Numbered from the stretch's first letter, positions 33,373 to 41,916 are shown. The stretch is DNA of 64,000 nt from Streptomyces sp. LHD-70 (GCF_031157275.1 NZ_JAVIFW010000012.1:62001-126000), one strand, 5' to 3'. Notes: generated by a model from the sequence alone, not told the origin. Program-made: numbers and translations.

Positions 33373-34365
33373 CTACCCCGCAAGACTCACCACCCGCCCC
33401 TCCCGCCGAGACACCTCACAACCCTCCGCAATCCGCAAAGCGGCCAACGCCTCACGCCCGTCGCAGGGATTCTCGCGCCCGCCCCGCGCCACCTCCACGA
33501 ACGCGGAAATCTCCGCCTCGTACGCCGGAGCGAACCGCTCCAGGAACCCCGGCCACGGCTTCTCGGGCGCCGCGGGCCCCGTCGGCTCGGCGGACGTCAG
33601 CGGCGTGCGCTCGTCCCAGCCGACCGCCAACTGGTCCCGCTCACCGGCGAGTTCCATGCGTACGTCGTACCCCGCGCCGTTGCACCGCGTCGCCGTAGCC
33701 GTGGCGAGCGTGCCGTCGTCCAGGGTGAGGACCGCCGCGGCAGTGTCGATGTCGTCGGCCTCGCGGAACATCGCCGGACCCGCGTCCGAGCCGACCGCGT
33801 ACACCTCGCGCACCTCGCGCCCCGTCACCCAGCGCAGCGCGTCGAAGTCGTGGACCAGGCAGTCCCGGTAGAGCCCGCCGGACAGCGGCAGATACGCGGC
33901 GGGCGGCGGCGCCGGGTCGGACGTGATCGCCCGCACCGTGTGCAGCCGGCCGAGCCGCCCCTCCCGTACCGCCTCCCGCGCCGCCGCGTACCCCGCGTCG
34001 AAGCGCCGCTGGAAGCCGAGCTGGAGCACCGAGCCCGCCCGCTCGACCTCTTCCAGCGCGGCCAGGGTGCCCGGCAGGTCGAGGGCGATCGGCTTCTCGC
34101 AGAACGTGGGGAGCCCGGCGCGTGCCGCCCGGCCGATCAGGGCGGCGTGCGCCGCGGTCGCCGCGGTGATCACGACCGCGTCCACCCCGGCCGCGAACAC
34201 CGCGTCCACGTCCGCCGCGGCGTCCGCGCCCGTGCGGCCCGCCAGCTCCGCCGCCCGTGCGGGGTCCGCGTCGGCGACGAGGAGAGCGTCCACCGCGGGG
34301 TGCCGGGCGAGCGTCGCCGCGTGGAACGAACCGATACGACCTGTTCCGATGAGTCCGATGCGCAT
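33373..34365 (-). CDS. Gfo/Idh/MocA-family oxidoreductase (inositol/sugar dehydrogenase-like)
   Basis: ATG 34365 gives 330 residues; the open frame upstream crosses the operator and a gene remnant. The N-terminal NAD(P) motif is MRIGLIGTGRIGSFHAATLA. EKPIALD (~94-100) carries the conserved catalytic Lys, and GGLYRDCLVHDFDALRWVTG (~163-182) carries the Asp/His pair. These are the features of inositol 2-dehydrogenase and related sugar dehydrogenases. A TTTGTCAGGACAT dyad upstream matches sites before the GntR gene and the sugar ABC operon 2-3 kb away, so it is probably part of the same sugar/polyol pathway. Confidence 0.87.
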   Translation of the reverse strand: MRIGLIGTGRIGSFHAATLARHPAVDALLVADADPARAAELAGRTGADAAADVDAVFAAGVDAVVITAATAAHAALIGRAARAGLPTFCEKPIALDLPGTLAALEEVERAGSVLQLGFQRRFDAGYAAAREAVREGRLGRLHTVRAITSDPAPPPAAYLPLSGGLYRDCLVHDFDALRWVTGREVREVYAVGSDAGPAMFREADDIDTAAAVLTLDDGTLATATATRCNGAGYDVRMELAGERDQLAVGWDERTPLTSAEPTGPAAPEKPWPGFLERFAPAYEAEISAFVEVARGGRENPCDGREALAALRIAEGCEVSRREGRVVSLAG

Positions 34366-34404
34366 GACCCCAACCTGGCACCGCTGCCCGTACCGCGTCC
34401 AGCA

Positions 34405-34417
34405 TTTGTCAGGACAT
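34405..34417. promoter_or_regulatory. Putative GntR (HutC) operator upstream of the dehydrogenase
   Basis: TTTGTCAGGACAT with TGTC-AG-GACA inverted arms, 40-52 bp upstream of ATG 34365. It differs at one base from the site upstream of the sugar-binding protein operon. Confidence 0.7.
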
Positions 34418-34485
34418 TCCAACTCCCGGCGGTGTGGCACCTCCATCCGCACACTCGAATTCCCCGCGCAGCCAACGGAGTTGAC

Positions 34486-34670
34486 GTAGAGGCGGGCGGT
34501 GTGACCCTGGTGCCCCGCTCCCGCGAGGAGTTCACGAGCCACTTCGACGGCCTCGACCGGTCGACCCGGGCGTCGTCCGGGTCCCGGACTGGCGCCCCGA
34601 ACTCGCCGATGACGAGGTCAGGGACGGCTCGCCCGTGCCGGTGTACGCGGGGGTCGCGCGCAAGGCGTGA
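34486..34670 (+). pseudogene. Remnant: C-terminal end of a SAM-dependent methyltransferase (DUF574/PF04672-like), with frameshift
   Basis: The plus strand encodes VTLVPRSREEFTSHFDGLD, then, after a one-base shift at about 34553-34560 (a missing G in CTCGA-CCGGTCGAC), DPGVVRVPDWRPELADDEV and VPVYAGVARKA with TGA at 34668-34670. This matches the typical end of the SAM-dependent methyltransferases abundant in Streptomyces. The N-terminal part is absent; to its left lies the promoter region of the dehydrogenase. Confidence 0.75.
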
Positions 34671-34684
34671 GCCCCGGCCCCACC

Positions 34685-34758
34685 GGCTCACAACGCCTCG
34701 GCTCACGACTGCTCGGTCGGCTCACAACGGCTCGGCTCACGACTGCTCGGTCGGCTCA
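34685..34758. repeat. 34-bp tandem repeat overlapping the protease stop codon
   Basis: Two 34-bp units beginning GGCTCACAAC lie at 34685-34718 and 34719-34752. A third partial unit contains the protease stop (34756-34758). On the minus strand each unit starts with the same TGAGCC. Confidence 0.9.
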
Positions 34759-35679
34759 CAACTGTTCGGCCCGCGCGTGCACATGACCCGCGAGTGGGCC
34801 GAGCACCTCGCCCTCGATCACCGAACCGCCCTCCGCCTCGTCCCCGAAGCTGTTCACCGACACCAGCGTGCCCCGCCCCGACTTCGCGTCGAACCCCGCC
34901 AGCCAAGGCCCTCCGCTCGACCCGCCCTCCATCGGACAGGGCACGCTCTGCTTGCCGTCCGGTGTCGCGGACGTGGTGCCCGAGCAGTACATGAGGCGCT
35001 CGCCGCGCTCCTCCCGACTGTCCGGGTAGCCGAAAACAGTCACCTTTCCGCCCGGCTTGCGGCCGACGGCGAGCCGCTGCCCGCCGACCGTGTCCGCCAG
35101 CGCCTTGCCCGAGCGGTGATCCACGACCACGGCGGCCACATCGGTCGTGGCGTCCTGCTCCCAGCTGCGCGGCATCACCACCGCCCGAATCACGAACACC
35201 CCGTAGGGGAGACGGTTTTCGCCGCTCTTCTCGCCGCTCGTTTCGCCGCTCTTCGCGCCGTAGCCGGGCACGAACACCATATTGGTGTGGTGGTTTCCGG
35301 GGGACGCGGGCAACTGCACACAGTGCCCGGCCGTCATCACCGTGGACCGGTTGCTGCCGCGCACCGCGGTGGCCGTGCAGTACGAGTCCTCCCCCTTCTC
35401 GTCGGTGAAGAACAGCCGCCCCACCGTCCTCATCTCCGGCCCGCCCCACGGCCGTACGACAGCGGAGTCCTGCCCGAGCGGTGCGTTCGCGCCGACCTCG
35501 CGCATCCGGCCGGGCGTCCAGTACGCGAGGGTGCCGCGTCGCTCGGCCGCGGTGAACGTCACTTCGGTGAGCGCCGCCTCACGGGCCGCCTCACGGCTCG
35601 ACGGGCCGGCAAGCGCGCCCGCGGCCACCACCGCCGCCACGGAGGCGACGGCCAACGCGGACGGGACGATGCGATGCAT
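34756..35679 (-). CDS. Secreted trypsin-like serine protease
   Basis: ATG 35679 behind GAGGAGG gives 307 residues with an N-terminal signal peptide (ALAVASVAAVVAAGALAGPS). The chymotrypsin-fold triad is visible: His in VMTAGHC (~118), Asp in TTDVAAVVVD (~180) and Ser in MEGGSSGGPWLAG (~252). Two Cys pairs (YCTAT...GHC; MYCSG...VPCPM) fit disulfides. A short SGETSGEKSGEN repeat occurs in a surface loop (~147). It would act outside the cell on proteins; the specificity is unclear. Confidence 0.92.
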   Translation of the reverse strand: MHRIVPSALAVASVAAVVAAGALAGPSSREAAREAALTEVTFTAAERRGTLAYWTPGRMREVGANAPLGQDSAVVRPWGGPEMRTVGRLFFTDEKGEDSYCTATAVRGSNRSTVMTAGHCVQLPASPGNHHTNMVFVPGYGAKSGETSGEKSGENRLPYGVFVIRAVVMPRSWEQDATTDVAAVVVDHRSGKALADTVGGQRLAVGRKPGGKVTVFGYPDSREERGERLMYCSGTTSATPDGKQSVPCPMEGGSSGGPWLAGFDAKSGRGTLVSVNSFGDEAEGGSVIEGEVLGPLAGHVHARAEQL

Positions 35680-35863
35680 GAACGGGCACCTCCTCTGCCC
35701 CCGGTACGACGCTAGGTCCCACCTCGGCATCCGGCACGGCGGACCGCTTCTCCGGTGAATCGGCCCGCCCGAACGGACGAGCCTCACGGCAAGGCCCCCC
35801 TCACACGCCCCCGGCTGAAGGTAAGCACCCTTCCAACTGAAGTCTCCACGAAAGGAACAGGCC

Positions 35864-36406
35864 GTGAGCGAGGACCTGCTGCGCCGCAAATTCGAGCACC
35901 GATTCAACATGCTCGACACCGACAACGACGGATACATCACCGAGGCCGATCTCACCGCACTCGGCGACCGGCTGATCGCACACCTGCAAGAGCCGCCGAC
36001 CTCACCCAAGAGCCGCTCCGTGGCCGACTCCAAAGCCCACTACTGGCGCTGCCTCTCCCAGCTCGCGGCACCCGACGCCGACGGCCGCGTCTCCAAGGAC
36101 GCCTTCGTCGTCGGCCTGGCCGCCTCAGCCGACAGCCGGCGGGTACGCGAGATGGTCCACCCGTCCATCAAGGCCGATCTCGCACTCGCCGACCGCGACG
36201 ACGACGGCGTGGTCGACATCGACGAGTTCACCACCCTCTACACCGCCATCGGCGTTCCCGCCGGCCAGGCGCGGGACATCTTCCGCGTACTGGACCGCAA
36301 CGGCGACGGCAACCTCGACCTCGACGAGTGGCTCGAAGCAGCCGACGAGTTCTTCACCGCCACCGATTCCACCGCCCCCGGCAACCACATCCTCGGCCGC
36401 GTCTGA
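35864..36406 (+). CDS. EF-hand calcium-binding protein
   Basis: GTG 35864 behind AAAGGAA gives 180 residues. Three canonical EF-hand loops are visible: DTDNDGYITEAD (~18-29), DRDDDGVVDIDE (~108-119) and DRNGDGNLDLDE (~142-153). A second, degenerate loop (APDADGRVSKDA, ~70) lacks a full set of ligands. This is the calerythrin/CabB-like arrangement of cytosolic calcium buffers in Streptomyces. A small conserved gene follows on the same strand 50 bp downstream, possibly co-transcribed. Confidence 0.93.
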   Translation: MSEDLLRRKFEHRFNMLDTDNDGYITEADLTALGDRLIAHLQEPPTSPKSRSVADSKAHYWRCLSQLAAPDADGRVSKDAFVVGLAASADSRRVREMVHPSIKADLALADRDDDGVVDIDEFTTLYTAIGVPAGQARDIFRVLDRNGDGNLDLDEWLEAADEFFTATDSTAPGNHILGRV

Positions 36407-36456
36407 ACGCCTCGACCACCACACCCCACACGTACGACCCAAGGAGCTGCACCCAC

Positions 36457-36690
36457 ATGGCAGGATTTCTCGACCGGGCGAAGGAGCAGGCGCAAGGCGC
36501 CCTCCAGGCCGGCAAGCAGAAGGCGGACGAGGTCCAGCAACAGCGCGCCGGGAACGATCTGCTGAAGAAGCTCGGCACCGCCTACTACGCAGAGCGGAGC
36601 GGCAACGGCAGCCCGGAAGCCACTCAGGCCGCGCTGAGCGCCCTTGAAGCCCACATCGCCACCCACGGGGACGGCTTCCTGCGCGGATGA
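36457..36690 (+). CDS. Small helical hypothetical protein
   Basis: ATG 36457 behind AAGGAG gives 77 residues: an amphipathic N-terminus (MAGFLDRAKEQAQGALQAGK), a Gln/Lys-rich coiled-coil segment (ADEVQQQRAGNDLLKKLGTA) and a compact C-terminus ending HGDGFLRG. No domain is recognised. Similar short proteins are common in Streptomyces. The AKEQAQG...KQKADEV pattern resembles LEA/YtxH-like stress proteins, which is only suggestive. Confidence 0.7.
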   Translation: MAGFLDRAKEQAQGALQAGKQKADEVQQQRAGNDLLKKLGTAYYAERSGNGSPEATQAALSALEAHIATHGDGFLRG

Positions 36691-36801
36691 GGCGGCGACC
36701 CGGTGCGCCACGTCAGGGTGGTCACCGGGTCCGCTTCTGGTCGTACAGCAGGATGCGCAGGTCACCGTCCGGATCGCCGCCGACGGGGCGGAAGGCCTGC
36801 G

Positions 36802-36815
36802 TTTGTCCGGACAAT
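36802..36815. promoter_or_regulatory. Putative autoregulatory GntR operator
   Basis: TTTGTCCGGACAAT contains a perfect 12-bp palindrome TTGTCCGGACAA, 25 bp upstream of the GntR start. It is related to the dyads at 34405 and 37659. Confidence 0.7.
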
Positions 36816-36839
36816 CGAACCTCAGGACTTCCCGTCAAC

Positions 36840-37628
36840 ATGAGCCACGGCTACGCTCGCCCCGTGCCCAAGCCCGTAGCCGATCAGGCCGAGTCGCTTC
36901 AGCTCAGCGTGGACCGCAGTAGTCCCGTCCCGCTGTACTTCCAGCTGGCGCAGCAGCTCGAGGCGGCCATCGAGCAGGGCCGGCTCGCCCCGGGCAGCCT
37001 CCTCGGCAATGAGATCGACCTCGCCAGGGGCCTCGGCCTGTCCCGGCCCACCGTCCGGCAGGCCATCCAGTCCCTGGTCGACAAGGGCCTGCTCGTACGC
37101 CGCAGGGGCGTCGGGACGCAGGTCGTGCACAGCCAGGTCAAGCGCCCGCTGGAGCTGAGCAGCCTCTACGACGACCTCGAAGCGGCCGGTCAGCGCCCCG
37201 CCACCCGCGTCGTACGCAACGCGGTCGAGCCCGCTTCCGCCGAGGTCGCCGCCGCCCTCGGCCTCGCGGAAGGCGCCGAGGTGCACCGCGTCGAACGGCT
37301 CCGGCTCGCCCACGACGAGCCCATGGCGTACCTGACGAACCACCTGCCCGTCGGCCTGTTCCAGCCGGAGTCCGCGCGGCTCGAAGGCACCGGGCTCTAC
37401 CGCCTCATGCGCGCCGCCGGCATCACCCTGCACAGCGCCCGCCAGACCGTCGGCGCCCGCGCGGCCACGGAGGCGGAGGGGCAGCTGCTCGCCGAACCGG
37501 CGGGGGCGCCGCTGCTCACCATGGCCCGTACGACCTTCGACGACACGGGCCGCGCGGTCGAGTTCGGCTCGCACATCTACCGCGCCTCGCGCTACTCCTT
37601 CGAGTTCCAGCTGCTCGTACGGGCCTGA
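36840..37628 (+). CDS. GntR/HutC-family transcriptional regulator
   Basis: This 262-residue protein has an N-terminal winged helix (PLYFQLAQQLEAAIEQGRLA ... EIDLARGLGLSRPTVRQAIQ, ~30-80) and a C-terminal UTRA ligand domain (~115-258; VHRVERLRLAHDEPMAYLTN; FGSHIYRASRYSFEFQLLV). HutC members bind a pathway metabolite such as a phosphorylated sugar. ATG 36840 has a weak ribosome site; GTG 36864 is an alternative. The gene directly precedes the sugar ABC operon, and shared dyads suggest it represses itself, that operon and the Gfo/Idh/MocA dehydrogenase. Confidence 0.9.
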   Translation: MSHGYARPVPKPVADQAESLQLSVDRSSPVPLYFQLAQQLEAAIEQGRLAPGSLLGNEIDLARGLGLSRPTVRQAIQSLVDKGLLVRRRGVGTQVVHSQVKRPLELSSLYDDLEAAGQRPATRVVRNAVEPASAEVAAALGLAEGAEVHRVERLRLAHDEPMAYLTNHLPVGLFQPESARLEGTGLYRLMRAAGITLHSARQTVGARAATEAEGQLLAEPAGAPLLTMARTTFDDTGRAVEFGSHIYRASRYSFEFQLLVRA

Positions 37629-37658
37629 GCGTGCCGTCGTCCTCAAGGACCGGTCCGT

Positions 37659-37704
37659 ATGTTCTGACAAAGTCATTGACGGCCCCGCGCGCCCCCGCTA
37701 GAAC
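37659..37704 (+). promoter_or_regulatory. Promoter and GntR operator of the sugar ABC operon
   Basis: ATGTTCTGACAAA (37659-37671) is the reverse complement of TTTGTCAGAACAT, matching the dehydrogenase site at 12 of 13 bases. It directly precedes a canonical promoter TTGACG (37676-37681)-N17-TAGAAC (37699-37704), 46 bp before the first gene. Binding here would hinder RNA polymerase. Confidence 0.8.
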
Positions 37705-37750
37705 ACCTCCAGCCGCACCCGGGCGGCCCGGAGAAGGGGTGGGTCCACCA

Positions 37751-38755
37751 ATGCGCAGAGCCCGAACAGCCCGCACAGCGACCGGAGTTGCCGCCCTCGT
37801 GGGTGCGCTCGCCCTCGTCGCCGGGTGCAGCGGATCCGGCGGCAAGGGCGCCGAGGACCGCGGCGACGAGGAGTCCGGCGGCAAGGCGTCCGGGCCGCGC
37901 CTGAAGATCGGGATGGTGACGCACTCCGGCGAGGGCGACACGTTCTGGGACATCGTCCAGAAGGGGGCGAAGCGGGCGGCGGCCAAGGACAACGTCGAGT
38001 TCCTGTACGCCAACAACAAGGAGGCGAAGGAGCAGGCCGAACTCGTCCAGTCGTACATCGACAAGAAGGTCGACGGCCTGATCGTCACGCTCGCCAAGCC
38101 CGAGGCGATGAAGTCCGTGCTCGCCAAGGCCGCGAAGGCCGGCATCCCGGTGATCACCATCAACTCCGGGGGCCAGTTCTCGCAGGAGTTCGGAGCGCTC
38201 ACGCATATCGGGCAGGACGAGGCCGTCGCGGGCGAGGCGGTCGGCGACGAGCTGAACGCGCGCGGCCGGAAGAAGGCGCTGTGCGTCATCCACGAGCAGG
38301 GCAACGTCTCCCTGGAGGAGCGCTGCGCGGGCGTCGGGAAGACCTTCGACGGCTCGGTGGAGAACCTCAACGTCAACGGCACCAACATGCCCGAGTCGCA
38401 GTCCACCATCCAGGCCAAGCTGGACTCGGGCGCCGACTTCGACGTCGTCGTCACGCTCGGAGCCCCCTTCGCCGAGGCCGCCGTACAGGCCAAGGAGGAC
38501 TCGGGCAGCACGGCGGAGATCGACACGTTCGACCTCAACGCCGAGGTCGTCAAGCAGCTCAAGGCGAAGGAGATCGGCTTCGCCGTCGACCAGCAGCCGT
38601 ACCTCCAGGGCTATCTCGCCGTCGACGGTCTCTGGCTGCACCGCGTCAACGGCAACGTCACCGGCGGCGGCAAGCCCGTCCTCACCGGCCCCGCGATCGT
38701 CACCGAGAAGGACGTGCCGAAGCTGGAGAAGCTCACCGCAAAGGGCACCCGGTGA
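37751..38755 (+). CDS. Sugar ABC transporter substrate-binding lipoprotein (copy 1)
   Basis: ATG 37751 gives 334 residues with a lipobox ALVAGCSG (Cys ~26) and a periplasmic-binding-protein-1/RbsB-type fold: IGMVTHSGEGDTFWDIVQKG, SYIDKKVDGLIVTLAKPEAM, AGIPVITINSGG and AVDQQPYLQGYLAVDGL. It would capture a sugar or polyol at the membrane. A paralogue of nearly identical design follows, so two binding proteins may share one permease. A 15-bp stretch including the stop codon is repeated downstream. Confidence 0.93.
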   Translation: MRRARTARTATGVAALVGALALVAGCSGSGGKGAEDRGDEESGGKASGPRLKIGMVTHSGEGDTFWDIVQKGAKRAAAKDNVEFLYANNKEAKEQAELVQSYIDKKVDGLIVTLAKPEAMKSVLAKAAKAGIPVITINSGGQFSQEFGALTHIGQDEAVAGEAVGDELNARGRKKALCVIHEQGNVSLEERCAGVGKTFDGSVENLNVNGTNMPESQSTIQAKLDSGADFDVVVTLGAPFAEAAVQAKEDSGSTAEIDTFDLNAEVVKQLKAKEIGFAVDQQPYLQGYLAVDGLWLHRVNGNVTGGGKPVLTGPAIVTEKDVPKLEKLTAKGTR

Positions 38756-38778
38756 CTCCGGCGAAGGGAACCCGGTGA
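38741..38778. repeat. Repeated 3' end of the first binding-protein gene
   Basis: AAGGGCACCCGGTGA (38741-38755, ending at the stop codon) recurs as AAGGGAACCCGGTGA (38764-38778). A third, shorter copy CAGCCGGTGA follows near 38792. Confidence 0.85.
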
Positions 38779-38912
38779 CCGGGGACGAACGGCAGCCGGT
38801 GACCCCGCTGCCCGCACCCGTGATCGCCGTGACCGATACTGGGGCGTTCGGGGCGGGCCGGCGGCCCGCCCCACGGCACCACCCGGCAGTACAGCGAGAA
38901 GGGCACGACTTC

Positions 38913-39914
38913 GTGGCAAGAGTTCGGACCTGGGCAGGCATCGCGCTCGCGGCGGTGCTCGGCATCGCGCTCACCGGGTGCAGCAGCACCGGCGGCAAGC
39001 GCGCCGAGGACGCCCGCAAGGCCCAGGCGCAGGGCAGGGCCGCGGTCGACACCCCGCGCTGGACCATCGGCATGGTCACCCACTCGGGCGACGGCGACAC
39101 CTTCTGGGACATCGTCCGCAAGGGCGCCGAGCAGGCCGCCGTCAAGGACAACATCAACTTCCTGTACGCCAACCACGACGAGGGCAAGGAGCAGGCCCAG
39201 CTGGTCGACTCCTACATCGACAAGAAGGTCGACGGCCTGATCGTCACGCTCGCCAAGCCCGACGCGATGAAGGCGGCGCTGGCCCGTGCCCGCAAGGCCG
39301 GCATCCCGGTGATCACCGTCAACTCCGGTTCCGCCGAGTCCAAGGAGTTCGGCGCCCTCGCCCACATCGGCCAGGACGAGGAGATCGCCGGTGAGGCGGT
39401 CGGCGAGGAGCTCAACAAGCGCGGGAAGAAGAAGGCCCTGTGCGTCCTGCACGAGCAGGGCAACGTCGGCCACGAGCAGCGCTGCGCGGGCGCGAAGAAG
39501 ACCTTCGACGGCACGATGCAGAACCTGTACGTCGACGGCACCAACATGCCCGACGTCCAGTCCGGCATCAGCGCCAAGCTGCAGTCCGACTCCGCCATCG
39601 ACACGGTGGTCACGCTCGGCGCGCCCTTCGCCGACACCGCCGTGAAGGCCAAGGAGGACGCCGGCAGCAAGGCGGAGATCGACACGTTCGACCTGAACGC
39701 CAAGGTCGCCGCGGGCCTCAAGTCCCGCGCCCTCGGCTTCGCCGTCGACCAGCAGCCGTACCTCCAGGGGTACGAGGCGGTCGACCTGCTGTGGCTGTAC
39801 AAGTACAACGCCGACGTCCTGGGCGGCGGCCGGCCCGTGCTGACCGGCCCGGAGATCGTCACCGAGAAGGACGCCGTAAAGCTCGAGGAGTTCGCGAAGC
39901 GGGGGACCCGATGA
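38913..39914 (+). CDS. Sugar ABC transporter substrate-binding lipoprotein (copy 2)
   Basis: GTG 38913 gives 333 residues with lipobox ALTGCSST. It is colinear with copy 1 through the whole length (IGMVTHSGDGDTFWDIVRKG; DSYIDKKVDGLIVTLAKPDA; AVDQQPYLQGYEAVDLLWLY; ends FAKRGTR against LTAKGTR), so it is a tandem duplication. The lid and hinge segments are conserved. Differences cluster in the N-terminal linker and at QFSQEFGALTH versus AESKEFGALAH, so ligand preference may differ slightly. Confidence 0.93.
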   Translation: MARVRTWAGIALAAVLGIALTGCSSTGGKRAEDARKAQAQGRAAVDTPRWTIGMVTHSGDGDTFWDIVRKGAEQAAVKDNINFLYANHDEGKEQAQLVDSYIDKKVDGLIVTLAKPDAMKAALARARKAGIPVITVNSGSAESKEFGALAHIGQDEEIAGEAVGEELNKRGKKKALCVLHEQGNVGHEQRCAGAKKTFDGTMQNLYVDGTNMPDVQSGISAKLQSDSAIDTVVTLGAPFADTAVKAKEDAGSKAEIDTFDLNAKVAAGLKSRALGFAVDQQPYLQGYEAVDLLWLYKYNADVLGGGRPVLTGPEIVTEKDAVKLEEFAKRGTR

Positions 39915-39964
39915 GTGATCCGACGCAAGCGGCCGTGACGGCAGTCGGGCAGGTGGCCCGATGA
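39911..39964 (+). CDS. 17-codon micro-ORF bridging the binding protein and permease genes
   Basis: ATG 39911 overlaps the TGA of the second binding protein (ATGA), and its own TGA at 39962-39964 overlaps the permease ATG 39961, again ATGA. The 17 residues ([17 protein letters not shown]) resemble nothing known. It may relay ribosomes from one gene to the next, or be the displaced former N-terminus of the permease. Confidence 0.45.
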   Translation: MSDPTQAAVTAVGQVAR

Positions 39965-41019
39965 CCGCCACGGCCCCGGCGAAGAAGGCGCCGGACAAGC
40001 CGGTCGACGAACGGCTCCTGAAGACCTCGCTACCGCGCAAGCTACTCGGCCGGCCCGAGCTGGGCGCGGTCGTCGGCGCCATCGCCGTCCTCGTCTTCTT
40101 CTCGTTCGCCGCGGACAGCTTCCTGCAGGCGTCCAGCCTGTCGACGGTTCTGTACGCCTCGTCGACGATCGGGATCATGGCGGTGCCGGTGGCGCTGCTG
40201 ATGATCGGCGGCGAGTTCGACCTGTCCGCGGGCGTCCTGGTGACCAGCTCCGCGCTGATCTCGTCGATGTTCAGCTACCAGATGACGGCGAACGTCTGGG
40301 TGGGCGTGGGCGTCTCGCTCCTCACCACGCTCGCCATCGGCGTCTTCAACGGCTTCATGCTGACCCGTACGAAACTGCCGAGCTTCATCATCACGCTGGG
40401 CACGTTCCTGATGCTCACCGGGCTGAACCTGGGCTTCACCAAGCTGATCAGCGGCACCGTCTCCACCAAGACGATCGCCGACATGGAGGGCTTCGAGTCC
40501 GCGAAGGTGCTCTTCGCCTCCCAGATCACCCTCGGCGGCGTCGCCTTCAAGGTGACCATCCTGTGGTGGATCGCCCTGGTCGCCGTCGCCACCTGGATCC
40601 TGCTCCGCACCCGCGCGGGCAACTGGATCTTCGCGGTCGGCGGCAACATGGACGCCGCACGCGCGGTGGGTGTCCCGGTCATCAAGACCAAAATCGGGCT
40701 CTATATGGGTGTCGCTTTTGCCGCCTGGGTGTCAGGACAGCACCTGCTTTTCTCCTTCGACGCGGTGCAGTCCGGCGAGGGCGTCGGCAACGAGCTGATC
40801 TACATCGTCGCGGCCGTCATCGGCGGCTCCCTGATCACCGGCGGCTACGGCTCCGCGATCGGCTCCGCCTTCGGCGCGTTCATCTTCGGCATGACCGGCA
40901 AGGGCATCGTGTACGCGGAGTGGAACGCCGACTGGTACAAGTTCTTCCTCGGAGCGATGCTCCTCCTGGCGACCCTCCTGAACCACTGGGTCCGCAAGCG
41001 CGCGGAGGCCACGAAATGA
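39961..41019 (+). CDS. Sugar ABC transporter permease (RbsC type)
   Basis: This 352-residue protein has about ten membrane helices, with [20 protein letters not shown] first. The conserved permease loop is in [20 protein letters not shown] and the ATPase-contact segment in [20 protein letters not shown] (EAA-like). It belongs to the branched-chain/ribose permease family and would form a homodimer with the following ATPase. The ATPase start overlaps its stop (ATGA). Confidence 0.95.
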   Translation: MTATAPAKKAPDKPVDERLLKTSLPRKLLGRPELGAVVGAIAVLVFFSFAADSFLQASSLSTVLYASSTIGIMAVPVALLMIGGEFDLSAGVLVTSSALISSMFSYQMTANVWVGVGVSLLTTLAIGVFNGFMLTRTKLPSFIITLGTFLMLTGLNLGFTKLISGTVSTKTIADMEGFESAKVLFASQITLGGVAFKVTILWWIALVAVATWILLRTRAGNWIFAVGGNMDAARAVGVPVIKTKIGLYMGVAFAAWVSGQHLLFSFDAVQSGEGVGNELIYIVAAVIGGSLITGGYGSAIGSAFGAFIFGMTGKGIVYAEWNADWYKFFLGAMLLLATLLNHWVRKRAEATK

Positions 41020-41834
41020 CGACGTCGGACACCTCTGCACCGCTTGTCGGGCCCGCACCCCTGGTCGAGCTGGACTCGGTCAGCAAGTACTACGGCAACA
41101 TCCGCGCCCTCGAAGGCGTCTCCCTGCAGGTGCACGCGGGGGAGGTGTCCTGCGTCCTGGGCGACAACGGCGCCGGCAAGTCGACCCTCATCAAGATCAT
41201 CGCGGGCCTGCACCGGCACGACGCGGGCACGTTCCGCATCGAGGGCGAGGAGGCCCGGCTCAGCAACCCGCGCGACGCCCTGGACCGCGGCATCGCCACC
41301 GTCTACCAGGACCTCGCCGTCGTCCCGCTGATGCCGGTCTGGCGCAACTTCTTCCTCGGCTCCGAGCCGACGAAGGGCGCGGGCCCCTTCAAGCGCCTGG
41401 ACGTCGACCGGATGCGCCGCACCACGCGCGAGGAACTCCTCCGCATGGGCATCGACCTGCGCGACGTCGACCAGCCCATCGGCACCCTCTCCGGCGGCGA
41501 GCGCCAGTGCGTGGCCATCGCGCGTGCGGTGTATTTCGGCGCGAAGGTCCTCGTCCTGGACGAGCCGACGGCGGCGCTCGGCGTGAAGCAGTCCGGCGTG
41601 GTCCTCAAGTATGTGGCGGCCGCACGTGACGCAGGCCTCGGCGTGGTGCTCATCACCCACAACCCGCACCACGCCTACCTGGTCGGCGACCGTTTCGTCC
41701 TCCTCAAGCGCGGCACGATGGCCGGCAGCCACCTCCGCGAGGAGATCGAACTGGACGAGCTGACGCGCCAGATGGCGGGCGGCTCGGAACTGGAAGAGCT
41801 CAGTCATGAACTGGAGCGGGCTCAGCGGAAGTGA
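41016..41834 (+). CDS. Sugar ABC transporter ATP-binding protein (single-domain)
   Basis: This 272-residue ATPase has Walker [10 protein letters not shown] (~48-56), Q-loop VYQDLAVVP, signature [16 protein letters not shown] and Walker [12 protein letters not shown], then LITHN. Unlike RbsA it has only one nucleotide-binding domain, as usual for actinobacterial sugar importers of this type, so it must dimerise. Confidence 0.95.
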   Translation: MTTSDTSAPLVGPAPLVELDSVSKYYGNIRALEGVSLQVHAGEVSCVLGDNGAGKSTLIKIIAGLHRHDAGTFRIEGEEARLSNPRDALDRGIATVYQDLAVVPLMPVWRNFFLGSEPTKGAGPFKRLDVDRMRRTTREELLRMGIDLRDVDQPIGTLSGGERQCVAIARAVYFGAKVLVLDEPTAALGVKQSGVVLKYVAAARDAGLGVVLITHNPHHAYLVGDRFVLLKRGTMAGSHLREEIELDELTRQMAGGSELEELSHELERAQRK

Positions 41835-41916
41835 TCCGTCCTGATCCGAAGGAGACGGCCTGGGCCCGGTCCCACCTCACCGGGCCTTGACACACGGCCC
41901 CCGTAGAATCGCCCCG

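Noticed and set aside
32824-35715. Plus-strand open frame spanning thioesterase-adjacent to protease region
   Set aside because: It overlaps the dehydrogenase and protease in antisense. Only the short methyltransferase remnant inside it (34486-34670) has protein character.
41887-41909. TTGACA...TAGAAT as a complete promoter before the sugar kinase
   Set aside because: The two hexamers are only 11 bp apart, too close for a sigma-70-type promoter. Only the TAGAAT with a leaderless start is kept as possible.
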